Shown piece by piece: positions 1-10,584 of a DNA stretch of 64,000 nucleotides. The DNA comes from Naematelia aurantialba. Taxonomy: Eukaryota; Basidiomycota; Tremellomycetes; Tremellales; Naemateliaceae. Position 1 is the stretch's first letter, and every line of letters begins with the position of its first letter. The position numbers and the translations under genes were made by a program. The stretch covers positions 434,001 through 498,000 of the forward strand of contig JAKFAO010000002.1 in assembly GCA_021527695.1 (NCBI GenBank), read 5' to 3'. Below the pieces are notes generated by a model. It was not told the origin of the DNA, made no database searches, and worked only from the letters and a program-made list of their open reading frames with translations.

Positions 1-67
1 GCACATGCGAAAGTGCATGAGATACACAAGCGACCATACGAGACGCACACGCGTGCAGGTCATAGTT

Positions 68-1373
68 CTACATGTACATGCCCGCCCCGTCCTCCTCTCC
101 GCGTGCGCGTTGCCCGCCTGTGCCCGCCTGCTGCGCCTGGGCTTGTGCTTCAGCGTACCCCCTCACGCGGCCCTGGCCGAACGCGGCAAACGGCTCGTCG
201 TTGTCCTCTGTCCACTTGGGTCTGCCCGCTCCGACGCGCAATGCCAGCTGCGGCGCGGACGAGTCGAGCGCGACTTGGACGGCGCGGGGCGGGAGGGATG
301 ATAGTGGGAGTGGAAGGAGGAGGGTGTGGATGGGCGTCGAGGGGTCAAGCGGCGATGCTGGGTGTGTGGCCTGAGCAGGATCAGTTATCGCCGTGTATTT
401 TGCTGTTCCGCATCTGCTGAGACAACATCTGTTCTGGAACAACATCTGTTCTGGAACGGGACACGTCGGAAAGAGTGAAGAGCGGAGGGGTCTGCGTTGC
501 TCGAGCTGAACGAGACACGTCGAAGAGAGATGAGAGCCCATGCTACAAAGCCGCGGAGACCAACTCACTAGCGACACCATCGCCGCTATAACGCCAGTCA
601 CGTAATTCGGGCTCTCGAACGCTTCTGTCCCGCGACTCGGCCCGCCCGCACCGAGACGACGAATCGGAGGGTCGTCCGAGTCTGCCGAGCCCGACGAGTG
701 GATGTACAGCTGCGGGGCGTAGGTGGTCACCAACGTCCTGTGGGTACCGTCAGTGTCGGCGCTGCTCTCGTTTATAGATGTCCACCAAACGCCGAAAAAG
801 GACGTACCACGACCTCGCCTTGATAGTCTGCAACAGCTTGTCCCCAAGAGCGAAACTCCACTCTTTCTCCCCCTCACCGTCAAGGACAACGACCACTTCC
901 CCGTTTACTCTCTGCCCCTCCGTCCCATCTCTCCCATCGGACTCGTCTTTCCCAACTCGCCCATCTTTCCCATCCTTCCCATCCTTCCCATCCTTCCCAT
1001 CAGCGTCAGCCCCCGCCTCAACGAGATATCCCCGCCCGGCCTCCCTCCCATCCACAGTGACGCGCACCACCTGTCGCTGCCTGTCCAGCTGAGCCTTCTT
1101 GGCGAGATACCGTCCAGCCTGCCCGACAGCCAAGACGGCCGGAACTCCCCCTGCCGGCCCAGCAGGTGCCGTGGCACCGCGGTCTGTCGGCCCAAGCGGA
1201 GCTAAAAGCTCGACAGAGACGACCGGCTCAGGCGCGCGTCGAGACGAAGACCCGACGCCCAGCCTGCCGACGCCGCCGGGGTACTCGCCGTGCCCTTCTT
1301 CGTCGGATGAGTCAGACTCGACGAGGTACCGCGGCGGAGGGGCGGTGAACGCTGTGAGGGACGGGTCGTTCAT
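68..1373 (-). CDS. Proteasome assembly chaperone 1-like protein (PAC1/PSMG1 type)
   Basis: Three exons: 1373..808, 737..569 and 370..68; both joints keep the frame and use GT-AG (GTACGT and GTGAGT donors). The product is about 346 residues. The N-terminus (MNDPSLTAF...) is followed by an acidic stretch with DSSDEE and, near residues 125-145, a Gly-Lys-Asp repeat encoded by a 9-bp microsatellite. The second half has a beta-strand-like segment (TYAPQLYIH) and the segment SPNYVTGVIAAMVS, which resembles the conserved PN-V-TG-AA block of PAC1. PAC1 pairs with PAC2 and helps assemble the 20S alpha ring in the cytosol. The family call rests on that block alone. The 198-nt second intron carries a 17-bp direct duplication. 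An upstream in-frame extension exists but MNDPSL is the more natural start. Confidence 0.5.
422..455. repeat. Two tandem copies of a 17-bp unit in an intron
   Basis: The unit ACAACATCTGTTCTGGA occurs at 422-438 and again, identically, at 439-455. It lies in the last intron of the PAC1-like gene. Confidence 0.9.
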
Positions 1374-2146
1374 CCTTGTCCTTGTTTGCTCGATGTCTCC
1401 TGTCTCCTGTCTCCCCGACTGTGATCGCTGATCGCTGTCAACGCTGTTAACGCTGTCAGCGCTGTGAGAGTGTAGCGCAAAGAGACAGCGAGACGGAAAA
1501 TGTCGAGACGCGCGGCGTTGATTTTGATTTTTTCTGACCGGGTGGCGAATGACTTTTGCGACTTTCTCGACAAGTCTGGGTACCAGATGTGCGACGTATC
1601 GCACGGGACGAGCACCTCTGTCGATGCAGAGCAGTATGCAGTGAGACCAAAATACATGCAGCGCCCAGGGCCTTGGGGGCTCGACGCCATCTACATGCCA
1701 CGAGACATTGCCTCCCTCCTACTTGCCCCTCTTGCGCCCATCAACCAGCCCCCGACCTGGCACCTTGCCCGAATCCCTCATGGCAACCTTGATGAATCGG
1801 CGCCGTGGGTCCTGCCCCCGCCGAGACCTTTTGCACCGAGCTCAGGATCGGTGGGAGGCCGCTGGTCGGTGCTGGGAGGGTCGAGTGGAGGAGGTGTAGC
1901 GTTTTGCCGTTGCTATATCCGTCAGATCCAAAGTCTCGCACTGCCAAGCATGGGCCGCTCGTCGCTTCCCTAACGCTCCCTCTTCCCCTCCCCCCCTTCC
2001 CCTCCCCCTCCTCTCCCGCCCTCTTGCTCTCGCCCGAAAACTCCATCGCACACCGAGATTTGGACTCGGGGCAATGACCAATATCGGCGAAAGCAAGAAC
2101 TCGCGACCTTGTGCATTGCGTAGTCTGTGAAGATCCGAGCACTCAC
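1374..2146. other. Intergenic stretch, no confident gene
   Basis: Between two minus-strand genes. It holds the promoter of the PAC1-like gene and the unresolved 3' end of the gene at 2147-3151. A plus-strand open frame at 1500-1973 has no recognisable family or coding-like character. A C/T-rich tract lies at about 1975-2030. Confidence 0.5.
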
Positions 2147-3151
2147 CCAAGGGACCGCGACACAACCGCCTCGTGCCGCACCTTCTTGCGTTTCCGCCGT
2201 TCCTCCCTCCCCTCCTTCTCCGCCCTCACAGCCTGTGCGTGCGCTTCTCTGGCTCTACGTTCCTTGGCAGAGGCGTCCGCCGCTGCCGCCGCCTCCAAGA
2301 CCGACCGCGGTAACGGTCTGCCTACCACACCGGGATAGTCCGCTGCCTCCTCTTCCTCTTCTCCCTCCCCCTCCTCCGCGTTGTCGTTGCGGAAGACAGT
2401 CTTGGATCCTGAGCCAGTCTTGGATCCTGTGCCAGTCTTGGATCCCGAGCCAGTTCTGGATCCTGAGCACCACTTGGACGACGCCTCGGACCGACGCTCA
2501 GCAGCTTCCATGGCAGCTTGCATCCGCGCCCGCATCTTGAGCCGCGCCTCGTCCACCGGGCCATCCTCGCGCAGCTCTTCGTCGTCGTCGTCGTCTTCAC
2601 TCTCCTCCTCTCCTTCTTCGCCATCCTCATCGTCTGCTCCATCCGGTCCGACCTCGTAAGTCTCATCATCATTCGACTCTTCCTCCCCAATCACGTCGCT
2701 CGATCCCTCGCTCGACTCGTCATCGCCCGCATCCTGCAGCGGTCGTCTCCGCTTCGACTCGCCTCCCTTTGTCCTCCCCTTGCCGCCCGCCTGCTTCTGT
2801 GCTGAAATGGCTTGACTCCGCCTCTTGACAGCTTGCAGTTTTTCTTTCCTCAAACTGCCCTGATCAGCTTGACAACTGATACCAGAATATAGCGCACGTT
2901 TCAACCCTTCTAGCCTCTTCCTCCTCCACCTCTCTCCCTGCTCCCAGTCCCACCGCTTCCGGCGCATCGTCCTCGTCCTCATCATCGCTGTCGTCGCCAA
3001 GCGGCGCGCTTCCCAGCAATGTTCGGTCGGTGTTCTCCCGCGGGCTAGAGGGGCCTGCCTCGACCTCTTCCTCGTCCGACGAGTCAAAGGTCTTCTTCTT
3101 CCCCGCCGAGAGCTGGATAGCCACGGCCTGCTTTGGAGTCTTGCGTGCCAT
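2147..3151 (-). CDS. Acidic then basic nucleolar-type protein, possibly Bud21/UTP16-like; 3' end unresolved
   Basis: Exon 1 (3151..2898) and exon 2 (2854..2147) join in frame over a 43-nt intron. The start MARKTPKQAVAIQLSAGKKK is followed by long Asp/Glu blocks (DSSDEEEVEAG, a run near DDEDGEEGEEESEDDDDDEE), a Ser-Gly-Ser-Lys-Thr tandem repeat, a motif PLPRSVLEAAAAADASAKER, and a basic C-terminal coil (EERRKRKKVRHE). Acidic blocks followed by this Lys/Arg helix resemble U3 snoRNA-associated proteins of the 90S pre-ribosome, but the match is by character, not a firm motif. The last codons run into a GTGAGT donor at 2146; the next exon could not be chosen, so the true end lies further left. It is divergent from NUP84 across 210 bp. 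Confidence 0.45.
2400..2470. repeat. Coding minisatellite, four copies of an 18-bp unit
   Basis: About four copies of a unit containing GGATCC (TTGGATCCTGAGCCAGTC on the plus strand, with variants). On the minus strand it encodes repeats of Gly-Ser-Lys-Thr-Gly-Ser. It stays in frame with the flanking coding sequence. Confidence 0.8.
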
Positions 3152-3361
3152 GTTTGACGAGTAGACGATACTACTGAACGCTTGCAGACGTCAAAATTCA
3201 GTAAACGCCTGTACCTGAGCCTCGCTCTCCCACGGTACACGGCAAGCCCCCAGTCTCCCACGGTGTCCCCTTTGTTTGCTTGGTGCGCGCCAAAAGTCAT
3301 TCACTATGCGTGACTCTCTTTTGGCATAGTGTCGCTGCAACGTCGGCAGCAGGGCAGCAGC

Positions 3362-6300
3362 ATGGCCGCGCCGTACGCCTCGTTCGCAAAGGTCTTCACG
3401 TCATACCACGAGCAGTATGACGAGCCGCAAGCTGGACCGTCGAGTTCAAGACAGCTTGATACGCCGCTGCGATACGATGTGGTCCTGGACGAGGAGGGTG
3501 GATTGTTGAGCGCCTTGATGAATGCGCTCGAGCAGACGTGAGCTTCTTGCAGCTCGTAAAGGGCAATCGAAGCTGACATCATGTATCTAGAATCACGCAG
3601 AGTGATGCAGTCGACGGTGATGGAATGAGCAAGGAGGAAAGGGAAGCGCTGTTGTTGGAACATCGAACATGGCAGCTCGTTCGGGCAGTGTACGAGTGAG
3701 TTGGACCTTGAGGATCTCGCCAGCCTTCCCCCCTCAAGACTGCTGGATTCTCATATGGTGTGCATGAAGAGGAACTGACGTCCGCAGGAATCGACTCGAG
3801 CGCGCCGACCCAGCATTCCTGCCCCGGTCTGCGATGATGCAGCTGCACGAAAATCCGTACATGGCACCTGAGGAGCTAACACAATATATCGTCAACGAAG
3901 ACTCGGAGCTCAGCCTCTACGCCGTGCGTTCAACTGTGTCATGATTGTTTGGCGCTTATGCACTGCATAGACGTTGGTAGAGCATCTCCAGTCGCGTCCT
4001 CTCTTCACTGCGCCTCCCCCGCTCGAGGCGAGGCACGGCTACCTGCCTACCACACTTCGTCGTGCCAAGGCGGCCCGGCTATCTGCGCCTGCGTCTGCGT
4101 CTGCCTCTTCACCCCCCGAGTCTCTGGACCCCGACTTTGTGCTCCGAGACCCGCATGGTAAAGGCCTGGCAGGCGAGGACGAGAGTTACCAGCGGCCGCT
4201 GCTCGAGACGCTATGGGACCTGGTGCGGCATGGAGAACTCGACTCGGCCATACGGGTATGCGAGCAGGGAGGCGAGCCATGGAGAGCTGCGTCTATCATG
4301 GGAGGCCGTAGATGGTCTATGGGCGGGATGAGTACGTCTCCGTGCTAGCGTCCTTTAGATCGCCGAGATCGTTGCTAACCGGCTCCAAGCGAGAGAAAGT
4401 ATAGGCATGACGGCCCTCGAGGGGAATCGTACGAGAGCATTGTGGAAGAAATCATGTCGCGCCATCGCAAAGAACGTGAGTCCTACCTCCCATCGTTATG
4501 GGCAAGAGGAGAGGATGGAGATTGAAGGGAGCAGGAAACGATCAGGCCACACGAGCGATACCTGTACGCAGCATTGATATCCGACTTGCCGGCGTTACTC
4601 CCCGCCTGCGAATCATGGGAAGACCATCTCTGGGCGCATCTCCAGGCTCGGATAGAGGCGCGCATCGAGGCGTGCCGGGCTGAGCTCGCGGGCTTCTGGG
4701 CGGAAGAGGACGCATTGTTAGGAAAGGATCAAGGGGACGAGGTGGTCCGTGGCGGCCTGGACGAGGTGTTTCGCGCGATAAGCGAGGTAAAGAAACCTGG
4801 TGTCATGTGAGTCTGGCTTGCCGCTTGAGGGTTTGGTCTGACCGAGTAGGATGGCAAACACGGATCCTTACAGGGTGGCTCAACGACAGATCGTGCTCGG
4901 TCGTACTGGCCTGCTTCTCGAGCAATTTGCAGAACGCATACCTGGTCTTCAGGACTCTGTCGCCCCAGAGTCAGTCCTCCGTCCCTTGCCAGCCTCCTAC
5001 TCGGACGTCTCGAGCTGATCGTCGCTTCTGCTAGACTGATCGGGCCCCTCGTACGCTTCTTCACCCACCTCGTGCTCATTCTGCGAATGCTCGGCGAGCG
5101 CGTTCCCGATGATGCTGCCAATGTCATTATCCAAGCGTATCTCCGTGTCCTCGAGACAGAAGGGAACGACTCGCTGGTGGCCATGTATGCCGCGTGTCTG
5201 CGCGAAGGCTCTGGAGAGGCAAGCTATGCACGATTCCTTCGAGGTCAGTTCAGAGATGCCGTCGATTCCGCTGGATCCAGGCTGATTGTTGCACCCTAGC
5301 GATGGATCCCAGCGCCACTCGAGAGACACGGATGGAAGCGCTCAATCGTGCAAAGGCGCACAATCTCGATGTGGCTGTCATTGCTACTGAAACTGTCCGC
5401 CTGACTCTGCAGGAAGCCTTCGCTGTGAGTGTCGATGCCCATTGCCCGCCACTTGTTCTTGCGTTCTTGCGTTCTTGCGTTCTTGCGTTCTTGCGCTCTT
5501 GCGTTCTTGCGCTCTTGCGTTCTCTGTCTTCCTTGCATTGTCGATCCAGCAACGACCCCTTCTTCCTAACCTGTTCGATCTGGCAAGGCAAGTTCTGACG
5601 AGAAATAGGCCATACCGGCACTGTCTCTCCAGCAGCCCGATATCACTTCGTTCGCTCTGGGTATCTCCGAGCGAGACGTACACCTCATTCGCGCTATCGA
5701 ATGGCTCACCATGGTTCCTGAGACGCTCGACGAAGCGCTGATCAAGTCAAATGACGTCTGCCGGTACTTTCTCGGTACGTCGTTGCGTCGCGTCACGCTC
5801 CGACTCTAGCACAAATGTCTCCGTCCACGTAACATAAACAAGCAAGGATGTGTCGCTGACGAGACACACGTACATGTAGCGCTGGGCCAGGCCAACGCCG
5901 CGCTCAACCTGCTCAAGACCCTGCCGCACGGTATCACGAACCGCCCGTCCCGGCTGGGCGAGACCGACACGGAAACGTCGGAGAGCGCGGCAGAGGACGA
6001 GGACGATCCGGATAATCAGGCGCTGGAGCATGAGCAGTATCAGCGCTTGTTTGGCGTGTTTGCGTGCCACGAGCTGGTGGAGGATGTGATGGCGAGGATG
6101 CCCAAGACGACGTGAGTGGTGTCGGCTACTGCGTTACAACGCCGCTCGCCGCTCCGCCTTCTGCGTCCGGCTTTCCCTTCCCCCCCTCCCCCCCACCATC
6201 CCCGGCATCCCGTTTGTTACCTGGGCTTGACCGGCTCGCTCGTCATCTGATCAGGCATTGCCGTGATATGTACTGACCGAGGCAGGGCTACAAAGATGGA

Positions 6301-6928
6301 GTGGCACAACTGGCAGAAGAGCCTAGGCGTGAGTTGACGCGTCTCGACACGCTGAACATGCGGTGCTGGCGCTGAATCTGGACAGATGGCGATTGACCGG
6401 ACGTATGGCTCGACGGTGGAGCTGCTCGTGTCGGACTGGCTGCGGTTCCGCGTCTCGTCCCGGTCGGAAAATGGTCAGTGGCCTCCATGTCCTCCATGTC
6501 CTCCATCTCCATGTCCTCCACGTCCTCCATGTCCCCCATGTCCCCCACGTCCTCCATACCCTCCATGTCCTCCACGTCCTCCATGTCCTCCACGTCCTCC
6601 CTGTGTTGTCGCGCTTTCACTGACAACCCCAGGCACCCAGCGGCGTAAAGAGCTCCGGGCGATTCGGCAGATCTTCGTCCCTGACCTCGTGCTCCGTCTG
6701 CACGCGCTCCTCGTCGCGCACGCCCAGCGCCTCCCCCGCCTCACCCAACAAGCCCTGGACCTGGCCAACGTAGTGGCCGCAGAAGAGAACCACGTATACG
6801 AAGAGTTTTTCGGGTGGGGCGCTGGAACGGGCGCAGGCAGGCTCGGCGTCTACCTGGACAAACTGCGTGAAGCGGGTGCAGCGGCCCTCAAGAGCGGTAG
6901 TGGCAGTGCCTTTGTCGTACAGCTCTAG
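3362..6928 (+). CDS. NUP84: Nucleoporin Nup84/Nup107
   Basis: A scaffold subunit of the Y-shaped (Nup84/Nup107-160) complex of the nuclear pore. The gene has about a dozen short introns and codes for roughly 850-900 residues; the start MAAPYASFAKVF is the first ATG after a 210-bp divergent promoter. Family hallmarks are clear: LLETLWDLVRHGELDSAIRV, then the segment GGEPWRAASIMGGRRW and EGNRTRALWKKSCRAIA, matching the conserved alpha-helical core of Nup107. Later exons (LIGPLVRFFTHLVLILR; ISERDVHLIRAIEWLTMVP; ATKMEWHNWQKSLG) continue the alpha-solenoid, and the protein ends in GSGSAFVVQL. Two introns (5425-5608, 6474-6632) are filled with short tandem repeats. The final codons are themselves the first copy of a 43-44-bp repeat that continues past the stop. 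Confidence 0.9.
5454..5522. repeat. Octamer tandem repeat in a NUP84 intron
   Basis: About eight copies of TTCTTGCG/CTCTTGCG fill the middle of the 184-nt intron 5425-5608. The flanking exons join in phase 0 (QEAFA then AIPALS). Confidence 0.9.
6484..6602. repeat. Nine-base (CCTCCATGT) tandem repeat in a NUP84 intron
   Basis: Thirteen or so copies of a CCTCCATGT/CCTCCACGT unit inside the 159-nt intron 6474-6632. The exons on either side join in frame to give SENGTQRRKE. Confidence 0.9.
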
Positions 6929-7017
6929 GTCTCAAAGCGGTAGTGAACGTGCTTTTGTCGTCCAACTCTGGGTCTCGAAAGCGGTGCTGAACGTGCCTTT
7001 ATCGTCCAGCTCTAGAT
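6893..7017. repeat. Three-copy 43-44-bp tandem repeat spanning the NUP84 stop codon
   Basis: Copies begin with CGGTAGTG near 6895, 6938 and 6982. Copy 1 is coding and contains the TAG stop; in copy 2 the same triplet is TGG; copy 3 again has TAG. Because the unit is not a multiple of three, the copies fall in different frames. Confidence 0.85.
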
Positions 7018-7308
7018 CTAGGTGGGATTGTACCACGACCAGCGGCGACGTGCACATAAGACGACGTGGACGTGGGCAATGCCCTCGTAATTGTACATTC
7101 TCCTACATGCTCCATTGTCCATGTACGATATACAAGCATCTAGCGCCGGCACGGTGTCCTGGCAATCACTTGACCTCCCAGACAGCAGACCGCAGCCCGC
7201 AGAGCCCGGTCTGCAGAACCCAAACCCCAGAGCGCACCAAGTTACACCCAAACCAGACCTAGACAATGTCCTCGGATGTACGGGTCAGAGACCAAGCCCC
7301 AAAGCACG
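6929..7308. other. Convergent 3' region between NUP84 and the NIMA kinase gene
   Basis: 380 bp. Apart from repeat copies 2 and 3 at its left edge, nothing recognisable is seen. Confidence 0.6.
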
Positions 7309-10206
7309 TTATGCCCCCATTGTCCGCTGAGCCGCGCGAGCGTTTCGCGCAGCAGCGCTCGCGCTACTCGCCGTCATCGCGGTCTCTCCGCTGCGCCCTA
7401 CAGCAGCTTGAGCGTTGGCCCGCAACACGTGCTGATGCAGATTGCCCGATTTGCTTCGCGGCATTCCCATGCCCAATCCCATTCCCACTCCCATCCCCAG
7501 TCCTTTCGCCAGCGTCGCCTTTGTGGGCACGGCCGGGGCTGACGCCGACCCCTGAGCCGTGGTCTGCAGGTCGATGGCGCCCAAAGGCTGGCGTGCTGCC
7601 GCTCCTGGGTTGGAAGATAGCGATGCAGGCGCCGTGGCGGCTGTGTTCGCAATGACGGTACCTGATCCGCGGCGGAGGAATGGACTAGGCAGATCCGGAT
7701 CGTCAGGCGACCACCTGGCCGGCGTAGCTTGTTCGCGATACAAGAATGTCGGCGCGGGGATCATAGTCGGCGGAACGTACTTGGCACCCTCGAAGCTGGA
7801 GGCCGCTGAGCCGTCTGAGCCCTGCGAGTCGGCTGACGAGGCCGACTCTGACGCGGGCAGTGTAGACGGCCCAGCTAGAGCCAGCATTCCGCCCTCTGGA
7901 GCGATCGACGACCGCCGGGGACGAGGGACAAACGGCGCGGGTGAAGCGTACGACATTGGACTCGCCATCGAGATGTCTTCGCAATAGACCGCTCTTGCCT
8001 CGCTTGGACTGCCAATGCTCGTCCGCTTGATAGACCGTCCGGGAAAGGGGTTGGTGATCTGCTTGGCTGGTGTGGCCTCGGCACTGCGAGCGGCCTGCGC
8101 CCGTGCCTCTGCAGCCAGATTGCCCAGTGATTTCGTGTTGTTGCGACGCAACGGTGTGGCAGCGGGTGGATTTGTGGCTAGAGCGCCTAGCGGCATAGGG
8201 CACGCCATTGTGGTCGCCATTGGGATCTTTGAAGGCGTGTCTTCATACGCTGGATACGGATTGCGAGGGAAACGAGGCACGGCAGCCAGCGGGAGGGTAC
8301 TGCAAGGATCAGTTCCCCACCTGGAGACACTCTCTAAGAGGCTACTCACTTTCGCTCCTCCAAAGCAGGTCGTGCAGGCACTTGCGATGCTCTACGACCT
8401 AGCATGATCTTGAGCAATTTCGACAGGCAGTCATCGCAATGCTTACCTTTGTCATCAAATCCAGCCAGTCCCAAGCCGATGCTGTCCTGTTCTCTCTCCT
8501 TCTCTCCCCTCAGGCGGTCCCATTGAGCCCGAAGAGCCTCTGCGGCAGTATTTAACTTTGAGTGCGTATCTCTGAGCTCCCCTTCACGGCCTTTCAGTTC
8601 CTCCTCCCGGCTCGCAAGTGCCGTTTCCCGGGCCTGGCAGCTTGCCTCTCGAGCGGCAACAACTGCATCCCGTTCTTGCAGCTCTGCTGCTTTGGCCAGA
8701 AGTTGTTCCTCGAACCGTTTCAGGTCGTCTCGTTTCGTGATGAGCAGTGTTGTTCTGGGTATATGAGCATGGTTAGAGGGGTGTATGGAACCTGCTTACT
8801 GATTCTGCACGGTGAAGAGCTTGCGATGTAGTTTCATTTCATCCATCTCCAACAAATCCTTTGTACTAGGACGCTTGACAGGCTGACATGGTCAGTGATT
8901 TCCACAATGCCCTTGTCGCGTACATTTAGGTTGAGCATTGCTCGGATCACAGACTTGAGCGCAGGTGAGATGTGAGGAGGAAGAGGAGGCAGCTTTCCAG
9001 ATTTCACCATGGATATGAGCTCTGCCTGGGTCTGAGCAGTGGAAAATGGCGAGCTGAGCCGGTCAGCACGACACGCTCAAGCCGTGGCTAACTCACGCCA
9101 AAGCACACATCTCGAAGACCAAACAGCCCAAACTCCAAATGTCAGACTTGGTGTCGTATCGATTCTCCCCGAGGATCTCTGGGGGCATGTACAGCGGTGT
9201 CTGAGAGGCATCAGTCTGCGCATGATCCAGAACGTGCGATGACTCACTCCCACATAGGTACTCGTGAAGGACGCCGTGCCCATATCTTTGCTGAGGCCAA
9301 AATCACCAAGCTTGACGAAATCGTCAGATAGGAACACTGAACTCATGAGCTGGAAATCCTCGCCGTAAAAACAGCCAGCTCACCATTCTCCGGCTTGAGA
9401 TCCCTATGGAGCACCTGGTATCTCGCTATGCCTTCTGCAGCCTGAGTTGAACCCCCACTCTGCCGTCCTGATGCCCCCTTCTGTGCGGAGACGGACCGCT
9501 CTGCTGGCCAGTGACAATGGTGGAGGGCTAGTACGATCTGCAGGAAAATGTTCCATATCTTGTCCTCTGAAATGCTCTGTCCAGAACGCTGTGCTTTGCG
9601 GATGATAGCACTGAGGTCGCCAGAGGTGCAATACTGTCTCGAGTGAGTGACTCTTTCGGGAAGTTCTTGGCAACTCACCTCCATCACGATGTAGATCCGC
9701 TCGTTCTTCACATCTTTGATCTTCTGGACCAGCTGGACGATGTTGCGATGCTTGAGCGATTCCAGGATTGCTCTGTGATTGTGTCAGGGAAGGAAGCGAA
9801 AAAAGCCACCAAAAGAGAAGCCGAGTGAAGGGGAAATGACCTTGTCTACAAGGCGGAAAGAAGGAGAGGAACCAGCTAGCTGCACTGGGGAAGGATGGAC
9901 TGCAGGATATGCAGCAAAGACTGACACTTCGGCTAGGATCTGCTTCCTGTCCTTCTCTGTCATCTTGGAGTAGTCGAGCTGCTTCAAGGCAAATTCCTGT
10001 CGCTAACATCAGGGGCCTGCCGTACCCAGAAATCAACGATAGCAACCTACCTTGCCATCCTCCACACGCTGCACTTTACTGATGACGCCAAAACTGCCCT
10101 TGCCGATATTGCTCACGAGCTTGTACCGGTCCAGCTCAGACACTTCGGCCCATACGCTCGAGACGGCTCCTGAAGCCACCGACTTGCGCGGCGCGATAGC
10201 TGCCAT
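7309..10206 (-). CDS. NIMA-family mitotic serine/threonine kinase (NIMA/NEK2/Kin3/Fin1)
   Basis: Start [15 protein letters not shown] at 10206. The glycine loop is GKGSFGVI, followed by [12 protein letters not shown] with the ATP-binding lysine. Then come [15 protein letters not shown], the catalytic loop HRDLKPEN, the DFG motif in [12 protein letters not shown], the activation segment [15 protein letters not shown] and [16 protein letters not shown]. As in Aspergillus NimA, a roughly 30-residue insert separates the HCH of the alpha-E helix from HRD. After the kinase domain there is a heptad-rich coiled coil (near [19 protein letters not shown]) and a long disordered tail with a Gly-Leu-Gly-Met repeat. 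About 800 residues, with many introns. NIMA kinases drive mitotic entry and spindle events. It is divergent from the aminopeptidase gene. Confidence 0.9.
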
Positions 10207-10584
10207 GGCTGCCGTTGAGGTGCGGGTTGAAAGGGATGTTTACTGATTGTTGAGTGAACGACGTAGGTGAACCACCGGCGTCACCGAGCCATTGATCAGG
10301 CTGCTATACCGCAAAGCGTGTTCTCTACAAGTAGGAGAAGCGATCGAGAGAGCGAGTGAGTGAGAGTGAGAGAGCGCAAGAGAGACAATGTCTCCTCGAG
10401 GACAAATGTATGATGTCTTGTCGGATGGGTCTGTTGCCAGCCTTCCGAGCAGAAGACAGTCGCGTTCACGTTATCAATTTCCTCTTGAAAATAATACCAC
10501 GTCATCTTCCCCTAACCGGCGAGCTCCGGCTGAACGCTGACGACGAAAGAGCAATCAACGATTTGTTACTGTTGTACATCCACC
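10207..10584. promoter_or_regulatory. Divergent promoter, NIMA kinase and aminopeptidase
   Basis: 378 bp between two opposed start codons. It includes an AG-rich patch (GAGAGAGCGAGTGAGTGAGAG near 10335-10380). No specific factor site was identified. Confidence 0.5.

Noticed and set aside
1500..1973. 157-codon plus-strand open frame
   Set aside because: No known motif, lies in promoter/3' sequence, and amino acid composition is not convincing.
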